Both the position numbers and the translations under genes were made by a program. A stretch of DNA of 64,000 nt from Phoronis australis (lineage: Eukaryota > Phoronida > Phoronidae): the NCBI GenBank assembly GCA_002633005.1, contig NMRA01000063.1, positions 248,001 through 312,000 on the forward strand. The letters run 5' to 3'. Position 1 is the stretch's first letter. Each line of letters begins with the position of its first letter. Below are positions 56,445 through 64,000 of the stretch, one piece after another. The notes below the pieces were generated by a model. It was not told where the DNA came from, searched no databases, and saw nothing but the letters and a program-made list of their open reading frames with translations.

Positions 56445-56729
56445 GTTGACTGACTAGTAAATGAAAGCGAACGACGACGGAACTTAACACAACCGAGGTA
56501 GAACAATGACTGACTCGGCAGCTCTCACAGTCAGACTATGTGAAAAGAAATTGGCGGGAAGCGCTTGCCTCCTAAAACGTCACTTCCGGAAAAGCGGACG
56601 AATAATTAATAAAATTACGAAAAGCTGTAATTAAGTGGAAAATATGTCTAGGATAACCAACCAACCTTATTTTAGCTCAAAATCACATGGAAAAAGGTTG
56701 CCTTCGCCTTCACAACATTTGTTGAAAGT

Positions 56730-56890
56730 CTATCAATATCAATACATTTATTTGTATTGAAGGCCTCTGGCCCAAAGTGCAATAAACAAACAATTAATCA
56801 GGCACATTTGCACAAGCAGTCAACCCATTTAAGAGTTGTTCTCAGTCTTTTAAGGGCAAAATACACATATTTAAGAGCAGATATATCTGG
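56730..56890. repeat. Short insertion, possible retrotransposon 3' tail
   Basis: The word tacatttatttgtattgaag, then gcctctggcccaaagtgcaa, splits the minus-strand repeat copy between the THAP element and 56895. Such 'fixed 3' end' sequences are common at non-LTR tails. The assignment is by resemblance only. Confidence 0.35.
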
Positions 56891-57469
56891 ATTAGCTAGC
56901 GGGCTATGAAAGTCGTTTGCAAATAGTATTTTTAAATATCAGTTAGCATCAGGTGCGCTGTTTACAACATAATTGCTGGATTACTTGAGCATCAGATGAA
57001 AGCAGACAAAAGAGCTTGACTATCAGGCCCATAGGAACTCAAAAATTATTGGGGGGTCACAAACCATCGCCAAACTACCCCCCTTCCCATCGCCACCAGC
57101 TCGGCCACCATCCCTCTCCCCGCCCCCATGCTCCCAATGCCACCATATTTGTAGCGAATCTCCCACGTCTGCCCGAGGTGGAGGACCATCCCAGGGATAC
57201 AGCCATCAAGAGTTGAATGACCGTGAATCAACATGTTGTGAACACATCCACTACCACAAGAAACTGTAGGAACACTGCATTTATCCACCTTCACTCTTAT
57301 CAGGCTTCTATTGTGAGTCAGCATGCGTGAATAATTGGCTGATAAGCCACCTCTGGGACTACTTTTAGTTGAATGGATGACCAGCCCATAAAATGATAAT
57401 TAGCCAAGACCAGTTACTAATGCAACAAAGAATAATGTTGTAGCATCACCTAGCCTTGGTGGAAAGCTG

Positions 57470-58100
57470 TATACTGTATTGGCTCTAATAACCGCTTAGA
57501 AAAATTTCACGGGGAGGGGAGTCGACGCTCATTGTAGCCTACGGCAGTTGAAACCCGGTTTCCCAAACGGGTAAAATCGGAAGCTAGGATTCATCAAATT
57601 TACACTCTGTGACGTATTTACAGCCTATGACAGTCTTTCTACGAAATTGTGGTGCATTGCTATCAACTTCCGTTGTTAAATTACGATAATTTTTCAAAAA
57701 ATTGTGCTCATCACAGGGCGAAAACTTGCCGACTGATGCGTCGCTGAATCGCGATCGTCAGTAGGAAAACTTGAACTCTTGAACTTCAGCTTTCAAAGTT
57801 CGCCGGTAGGTCCGCAACTTCTGACCTTCGGCCTGGTTAAAAAAATGAAAATGTTGATTTCACGATTTTGGGAACTGAAATAGGGACTGCTCGAAGAAAA
57901 AGTTTCATAACGGGAGTTTTTGTTCGAGTTGGAAGGAATTAAACACATCGACAACTTCCTAAGGTGTTCCTCTATGCGTAAAAAGTATTTATAACAACGT
58001 GACTTTGATGGTTTAGTCGGTGCGAGGTATAATTCGCCGAAAAGCTTCCGGCGTACAGAGCGCCTATAGCCACTGCATCGCCTCTGGTTCGGGCCAACAG
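57470..58100 (-). mobile_element. TA-flanked MITE, family ACCGTATTCGC (copy 2, diverged)
   Basis: It starts tactgtattggctctaataaccgc and carries gttgaaacccggtttccc, ctctgtgacgtatttacag and aattgtggtgcattgctatc. These are the reverse complement of the right half of 37041-38501. The other end is not recognised; the repeat at 58115-58265 follows. Confidence 0.65.
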
Positions 58101-58114
58101 AGGCGATGGTCATT

Positions 58115-58265
58115 GCCTACTTGGCGGCATCCCTTTGATCGTGAGGCAAGCGCGACTCAGCCAAGGTGGATAAATACGGTCTAGTTCAATTTTCCAAACC
58201 CCACCGTTTACCTTGACCATTGGGGTTAGGACCAATTTTATTTAGTGGGAATGTTTATAGCATGA
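58115..58265 (-). repeat. Dispersed repeat shared with 26867-27010
   Basis: The reverse complement carries gattgaactagaccgtattt-like and atccaccttggctgagtcgc words in the same order as the plus-strand copy at 26867. Confidence 0.65.
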
Positions 58266-58476
58266 CATGGAGAGTAAGACTATGCCTAGGACCAGTAAAC
58301 TAACCGGTAGCTAAGAGCTGCCTCAAGTAGCTATAGCTGAGATCTAACAATGTGAAAATACAAGAAATTGCGGATGAACTAAAGCTAGTTGCTGGTCAGC
58401 TCAGCTGTGATTCACTTGAGACAGGCAGCTCGTACCGGTCGTCTGCATTGGCTCTAAGGTCAAGATTCATTTTATT

Positions 58477-58842
58477 GTGATCCAGTATTGGGAATTATTT
58501 TATTATGATCATTCTTTAAAGAAGTTTTTTGAAAAGGTGATGTACCGAGGTCCCTGGTATAGTGCCTTTGGGTCTGTTTCAAAATCTATCGTTCAAACAC
58601 GACTGGCAGTCCAGTTTCTGGTGGTTGGGGAAATTGATACAGAGTGTTTCCCAAAAATGTACACAGTTCAACGTCTGGAAGTTCAGTTCCCATGGATCCC
58701 TGAGATTCTGCACAGACCTACTGCATGGTTATATCTTATTTTCAACGTGGGTGCGTCAGTCATGACGTGCATGGGAATCAGGCAAGCAAACAATTCAGTT
58801 TTGAAGAACAAAAATCCATTCCCCAATACTATGAGAAAATAA
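58477..58842 (+). other. Unrecognised 121-codon open frame
   Basis: The frame reads FFEKVMYRGPWYSAFGSVSK, then EVQFPWIPEILHRPTAWLYL and stops at a taa followed by an AT-rich tail. It has no acceptor/donor arrangement that joins it to MTTP and no family motif I know. It could be a fragment of a mobile element or chance. Confidence 0.3.
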
Positions 58843-60225
58843 AAACACCAAGGAAGTGCAAAGACGACCTTTCTAAGCATTAGTTTAATTTTATTTTTTT
58901 AAGGACTTTTAAAACTTTTTTCGATCTACGGTTTGTGAGTCTGAATTTCATCAATGTCTTTAAGAGTTATTTTAGATAGGCAAAAATCTCCTAAGTGTAC
59001 TTTACTATTTGGGGATCGGATTACAGAGATTTCCAACTTCAGGCTGCAATTAAATTCACTGAAATATAATCATTTATGCTCGGAATATGTCCCGAAAATA
59101 ATAGGTGCGTCGCAAGCTCCGTTTCCAGAGATACAAAGGAGACCGTGTATAGGCGATATAAGGTCATTTATTATGACTGATAAGGTACAGAAATATGAGT
59201 GTACAAATAACATAAAGATAAAATAATAATCTCTGGAAAGATGGGCAATAAAAAGGGCCACGAGAGATGTTGAAGACATCTCATGCCCATCCGCAGGGAC
59301 GCACCAAAAGAAAAGGGAGGAAAAGGAGGCATTGTGTAGATTCGCATACTTACAGAGGCTGGCAGCCGGATACCAAACCCTAACTCCAGGGGCCAAGGCT
59401 GGAGGGGGAGGTACGTTTACCCAAGTGCTGCAACAGCTGCCGGGTGTGAACTCACCCTGGTGTCGTGGCAGTAACGAACTGAACTAAAGTAAGGCTAAAA
59501 ATACAAACGTAATGCATGGAAGACTGAACAAAACAATAAGACAAAGTGGTAAATAGGAAAAACAAGTACGCGGAGTGAAATGAAAGTACCATAAGTAAGA
59601 TAAGGAAAGAGGTAAATAATGACCCCGTAAACGAACAACAGCACGAACTGAAAATGTTACAGAGGCGATGAAGGGCAAGCCCGAAACATAAGAGAAAGTA
59701 CCTAAGATAATAAAAAAGAGAGGCTAACAGGAACTGAAGTACCAAGGTGACGATATAAACAAAATAACAGTATTAATTAACTGAGAAAGAAACTAACCCT
59801 AAGTAAACTGGAGAAATAGTACAAAGTGACTAACAAGGACGGAGAGAAGCAATGATAAAATATGGCTAACAGATGACTGGGAGAAGTGGGTAAACTGAAC
59901 AATAACATAGGCTGAAAGCCGAATGACGGTGAGTACAAACTAGGAACAACGTGGGGAAACTAAAAACACTCACGGAAGGTATTACAACAACAGAAAAGCT
60001 AAGAAGAAATACCCTAAAATATAACCGGCAATACTAATGCCAGAGGGAGGGGATGGGGGAGGGATGGGAGAAGGCAGGGGATAGAGGAGAAAAAAGGTGC
60101 AGGCAATACTGACACCGAAGGGCAATGGTAGGACAAGGTGCAGGCAATACTGAAAACGGGGAGGGAAGGGAGGTTGAGGCAAGAATGGGGAAAACGGAGG
60201 AGAGGAGGGGTTGGGGGACGGAAGA

Positions 60226-61188
60226 TTAAATTCGTCTGCCCTTAACGGGAGGAGGAGGGGTAGAAGCAGGCGTGGAGGGCTGCCTGCGACAAGACTTAGA
60301 CGGGTGCTTTCCATTGCAGGAGGAGCAGACATGGAGGTAGGGACACTGAGTGGGGGGCTTAGGGCAGGTGTGGGAGTTGTAGGACCAGCAGTAGCCAGGG
60401 GTGCGATGAGGAGAGGTGGTTTGGGGGGAGGGGGATTGGTGGGACCTGAGGGAGGTCTGAACCCACAGCTCCTGATTGATGGAGTGCCAAGGGGCGTGGG
60501 AAGGGAACCGGGCGCGGAGTTTGCGGAACTGCTGGTCGTAGTACATGGCATGGTGAAAACCAAAGGTGGAGATGAAGGTAAGGATAGTGTGGGCGTATTT
60601 GCAAAGGTGGGGGGACTGGTGGGGGTGGGCGGTAGTATAAATGCTCATGTAAACGAGAAATGCCATGCACCACTCGTGACAGGACTGGAGGGATTTTGAC
60701 TTCGGAGTTGAAGTAAGGATCTGTTGGCCTTCTTGTACGGTGAGAGATAATGTCGAGGAAGATGGATGTTGAGGGCGAAGTAGGGAATAAAAATCAACAA
60801 ATTGATTCGTAACAATCATGCCGCGGACCTTATCATCAACATTAAAACCTAACGGTAAAATGTCGGTAGCCGAGACCGCGGGAAGAGTGATGGGGAACGG
60901 CTGGTCGTTGGCCGGCGGATGGATGGTTGAAGGCAGAGGCAGCGGTGGAGGCTGCACAGGGATGACCGACGGAGCAGCTGGCAGGGGTGCTGAGACCGAC
61001 GGCGGCACGGAGAGGAGAGATATATCCTGGCGAAGTTGCTGGATGACCGACGAGACTATGGTGGAAACGTCCGGCGTTGGTGCAGAGGGCGGAGTCGAGG
61101 ACGTCGCAGACGATGGAGAGGAGCGAGTGTGTGCCGGTGAAGGGCGAGAATACGGTGAGTTGGATGGACGAGCTGACTGACGAGGCAT
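60226..61188 (-). CDS. Retroelement Gag-like protein with Cys/His zinc motif
   Basis: I place the start at 61188 (MPRQSARPSNSPYSRPSPAH), because the open sequence further upstream is low-complexity proline/serine-rich and lacks a start context. About 320 residues: a Ser/Pro/Thr-rich head, a helical region (DISLLSVPPSVSA..., DDKVRGMIVTNQFVDFYSLL) and a conserved block FRKLRARFPSHAPWHSINQELW. Then come GYCWSYNSHTCPKPPTQCPYLHVC and CSSCNGKHPSKSC, zinc-binding. This block order is typical of Gag-like proteins of tyrosine-recombinase (DIRS/Ngaro-type) retroelements. No Pol is present. Downstream 59230-60225 is non-coding and may be the element's 3' part. Confidence 0.7.
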   Translation of the reverse strand: MPRQSARPSNSPYSRPSPAHTRSSPSSATSSTPPSAPTPDVSTIVSSVIQQLRQDISLLSVPPSVSAPLPAAPSVIPVQPPPLPLPSTIHPPANDQPFPITLPAVSATDILPLGFNVDDKVRGMIVTNQFVDFYSLLRPQHPSSSTLSLTVQEGQQILTSTPKSKSLQSCHEWCMAFLVYMSIYTTAHPHQSPHLCKYAHTILTFISTFGFHHAMYYDQQFRKLRARFPSHAPWHSINQELWVQTSLRSHQSPSPQTTSPHRTPGYCWSYNSHTCPKPPTQCPYLHVCSSCNGKHPSKSCRRQPSTPASTPPPPVKGRRI

Positions 61189-61628
61189 CTGAAAAAGAAA
61201 AAACGGAGCGGCAGAGAGACTGATGCAAAAAAGGGGAACGACTGCCCCGGGAAGGGGTGGCCGAACCCCAGAGGTGGAACACAATCGAGGGAAACGTGGG
61301 GTGTATAAGGGAGAAAGGTGGCGGGGAAGGAAGGACAGGTAAGAACAGAACCCCAAGGAAGAGGTGGGAAACGGGGGTACATGGGGAGAGACGTAGAGAA
61401 AGCCCGAAAAGGGGGACCCAGGGCCCAAGGTACATGGACAGAAAAACAGGGATCCCCAAGGGGAGAGAGGAGAAAAACTGAAAAGGGTCATGGGGAGGGG
61501 AAGATAAGGCACACAGTGCAACGAAGTACTAATGAGGGGGTGGAGGGGAAAGGACACAGGGCTCCACAGGAGAAATAGGCGCCCAACAGAAGGCACACAG
61601 TGCCTGGGGGTACAGATGGAACATTAGG

Positions 61629-62019
61629 GGCACACAGTGCCAAAGAGGTGACACAGTCACACATAAATGAGGCACACAGTGCTAGACGTCACAGACGCAA
61701 CACTAGTGGCACACAGTGCCAAAGAGGTGACACGGTCACCCAAGGGTGAGGCACACAGTGCCAGGCGTCACGGACGCAACACTAGGGGCACACAGTGCCG
61801 ATGAGGTGACACAGTCACACATAAATGAGGCACTCAGTGCCAGGCGTCACAGACGCAACACTAGTGGCACACAGTGCAGAAGAGGTGACACAGTCACGAT
61901 AAATGAGGCACACGGTGCCAGGTGTCACAGACGCAACACTAGGGGCACACAGTGCCAGAGGTGACACGGTCACCAAAGGTGAGGAATACAGTGACGGGCA
62001 TCACAGACGCAAAAATATG
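61629..62019. repeat. Tandem array, about 5 units of 79 bp, upstream of Gag
   Basis: The unit starts ggcacacagtgccaaagagg, contains tgacacagtcacacataaat and ends cacagacgcaacactagt. Each unit contains several short palindromes (ggcacacagtgcc, gtgacacagtcac). It lies about 440 bp upstream of the Gag start, in the probable leader of the retroelement. Confidence 0.93.
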
Positions 62020-62340
62020 ACTGACGGGAGAAAAGGGGAGGGGGGGGNGAAACGGAAGGGGAAACGAACGCTGAGAGGGTGATTGAGGAACCCACGGGCA
62101 TTGAAGTGGACAGGAGAGATGGGTGGGTAGTACCGCCCACTGAAGGTTAATACTTCATAACAAAGGAGGTAAAATAAAATGAAACATAATTATAGGGACA
62201 TGGGGATATAAACGATTATAGGAGAAGTATGGAGACGATTGAGTCGAGATAAGGGGAACAAGATAAAAATGTGTGGGGTGAGATCGAGTTACACGTACCG
62301 GGAGCCATTTTGAGGAAGTGACATGAAAGCGGCAGGAGGA

Positions 62341-64000
62341 CGAATAAAAAGTCCAAAGGACACCAATTTGTCAAAAGTCACACGAATAGACACGGGTGAG
62401 GAGACAGAGATTGGATCGGGTCCCGGGGGCTAGGGTGGTACTCGAGAGGCCCAAGAATTGGCTTGACAAGACGGGGATCGAACCCGAGGCTAAATAGGTC
62501 AAGAGACCGAGCATGGCTGAGGGCAAGATGGCCCAGCCAGCGGACGTAGGGTGATCCCAGAGAAAGGCCATGAACTGGCATGACAGAGCGGAGGGAGGAC
62601 TAAAAACATGCTTACCGGGAACGTAGGAACTGGGATCGGAGAATGCAAAAAAATGAAGAGAGATTAGCTCGAACCTAAGTGCTGCAAAGCGAAGTACAGA
62701 TGGCAGGAAATATAACTTTCTTGAGAACAAATAAAGGAGCCCTATGACACGTGACAATCATCAGCCTATGGGAGCCAGGAGCTGACCAAACTCGTGGCAG
62801 TAATACAAACGAACCAATAGTGAGGCTGGAAATGGAATGTCCTAGTGCCTTGAGTGCAGGAGGACCGCATGCGAATCTACACAAGGGGTTATTGGACCAG
62901 TCCGAAAGATGGGGGTATAAGAGGGACGAGTCCATATTCTCGCATAAATATATTTAACGAGTGAAATGTCATTTCTTAGAAGATTAGCTTCTAATTGTGA
63001 AAAATCATCTATGAATCTATCGATTTTTGTAGATACATAAACAAGTAAAATAGAAACCAACGAATTTGTTTATCAAAACGAAATGTTATAAGCAATTTCC
63101 GCAGGCGTGCTCGCTGAGTTTTGGCGAGTAACCGGCCGGGGAACATGGGAGATGGGGCATTTGTATTAAAGTGTATTTTTACTCATTTCAGAGGTACATG
63201 TACCTATAACGGTTCACGAGGTAAATTTGAACTTCACTGACAAAAAACGCTGATATCATGGTTTATGATTGCGAGAGTTCTTTGAGTACCCCCTTTCATG
63301 TACGTGGTCATCAGAAATAGTAGCATAGACAGCAGTGTTTTTCCACACGTGGAAATTCCTTACAAAAAAATCATAGTAAGCATGCACGCACCCATGGGGG
63401 GACTCGGGGGTCTCGGATGAGCCCCTCCCCCCATTTGGTGAAGTGGGCAAAAACTCCGCCTCGGAGAAACAAAAAGTCTGAGAAAAACGAGACAAAGTCC
63501 ACTAAAAAGGCAAAAAAAAGCAGGAATTCGGCGGAAATGCTCAAGTCATAGCTCTGATCGTAGTACCCCATTTTTCTTCTTAGTCCTCGGTTTTTAGTAA
63601 AAGGTCCACATTCTCAAAAATTTGAGCCCCTATATTTTAAGCTGAGTGTGCGCATGGTAACCATCTTCAAAATGGATACTATTCGTGTGATACTATGGGA
63701 AACAGTAACATTATTTTATAACTAACCATCGAAAATAGTCCTTTTGTGTAATTCACAAGTAGTGGTCTTCACGTTCTTCAAAATTCCACCCTTTCGATGG
63801 CGGTCAATCCTTTTGTGTTTTGTTCACACTTTTTGGTTGTTTGGGTCAAATGTCTTGATACTGCTGTGCTGGGCACGAATGTTTTGTATTTTTTGATGAA
63901 TTTGGAATCTCAAATACCCTGATGAATACTTGGCAGTGCCAGACTTACATGTGTAGAAGGACAAAGGGACATTTCCCCTGAATTGCTGTACCGAGAGAGG
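62341..64000. other. Intronic sequence, nothing firmly recognised
   Basis: No MTTP exon was found. Near 62475-62505 the minus strand has gggttcgatcccc, a B-box-like word, without a foldable tRNA. Near 63385-63450 there is a G/C-rich homopolymer pair (ccatggggggactcgggg and gcccctccccccattt) of the kind seen at ends of other repeats here. Confidence 0.4.

Larger units (their letters stand above)
55123..56709. mobile_element. Long-TIR element carrying convergent P2RX7-C-like and THAP ORFs
   Basis: The termini aggcgaaggcaacctttttc are inverted repeats of about 158 bp each (55123-55280 and 56552-56709), more than 85% alike. The left flank is TTAA; the right flank is tcac. It is inserted in a minus-strand copy of the repeat described at 35235, whose parts lie on both sides. 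The element encodes two convergent frames and is internally deleted. TTAA plus a THAP domain suggests a Kolobok-like transposon. Confidence 0.85.
59230..62340 (-). mobile_element. Defective retroelement around the Gag ORF (bounds uncertain)
   Basis: The segment is purine-biased on the plus strand and unlike its flanks. It contains the Gag ORF and the 79-bp array upstream of it. At 59240-59295 there is a small inverted repeat (gatgggca ... tgcccatc). No LTR pair or pol was found, so the limits are estimates from composition. Confidence 0.45.

Noticed and set aside
60211-61180. Plus-strand Gly/Arg-rich frames opposite the Gag ORF
   Set aside because: They are antisense shadows of a GC-biased, proline/serine-rich coding strand.
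62470-62545. tRNA-like segment with gggttcgatcccc on the minus strand
   Set aside because: There is a B-box-like word only; the anticodon arm and acceptor stem cannot be folded into a cloverleaf.
63190-63221. Possible next MTTP exon after acceptor tcatttcag, before gtaaatttg
   Set aside because: The translation (EVHVPITVHE) has no likeness to the expected domain junction and the exon would be only about 30 bp.

Overview
This is animal nuclear DNA, not bacterial. It contains spliced exons with canonical GT/AG borders, large introns, a 545-base assembly gap (19972-20516) and a few isolated ambiguous bases. The one host gene I can support is the large subunit of microsomal triglyceride transfer protein (MTTP), on the + strand. 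Eleven well supported exons and one tentative exon lie between position 1 (the window opens inside an exon) and 54940. They read collinearly against the vertebrate protein from the N-terminal beta-barrel to just past the end of the helical domain. The signal-peptide end and the C-terminal lipid-cavity half are outside the window. The mix of transposons (Penelope-like, CR1/Jockey-like, Ty3-like, Gag-CCHC, piggyBac, THAP-containing) and the divergence of the protein suggest a marine invertebrate, such as a non-vertebrate deuterostome or a lophotrochozoan. The sequence does not settle the species.

Layout. 1-2513: first exons. 2514-21453: a 19-kb intron holding (a) a full-length non-LTR element that has lost its reverse transcriptase (2665-6172), (b) a small TIR element (6212-6758), (c) a minisatellite split by a 5'-truncated non-LTR element, itself split by a tandem/inverted Penelope-like element with an intact 843-residue ORF (9153-13202), (d) a 10 x 31-bp array (15216-15525), and (e) a TTAA-flanked TIR element (15584-21372) containing a 'cgccaagt' element that in turn contains an LTR retrotransposon with two identical 138-bp LTRs. 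21454-25411: three exons. 25412-31811: a second copy of the TTAA-flanked family (25892-31064), interrupted by a nested cluster that includes a frameshifted piggyBac transposase. 31812-35175: two exons around a CAGTGGCGG-type TIR element (32596-34948). 35176-48100: a 13-kb intron with repeat copies, a 14 x 40-bp array, a 5.2-kb palindrome built from two opposed TA-flanked elements (41088-46303), and a second CAGTGGCGG element. 48101-54940: four exons, with a third TA-flanked element, a 20-bp array and a perfect 77-bp hairpin between them. 54941-64000: start of a >9-kb intron with a long-TIR element carrying convergent P2RX7-C-like and THAP ORFs, MITE copies, and a retroelement Gag with an upstream 79-bp array.

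How it fits together. MTTP works in the ER lumen as a heterodimer with protein disulfide isomerase, loading lipid onto apoB-type lipoproteins. Almost everything else is mobile DNA layered inside its introns. Target-site duplications let several layers be ordered in time. I found no tRNA, rRNA or CRISPR feature I would defend. Protein comparisons were made by eye against remembered family features; no database search was run.
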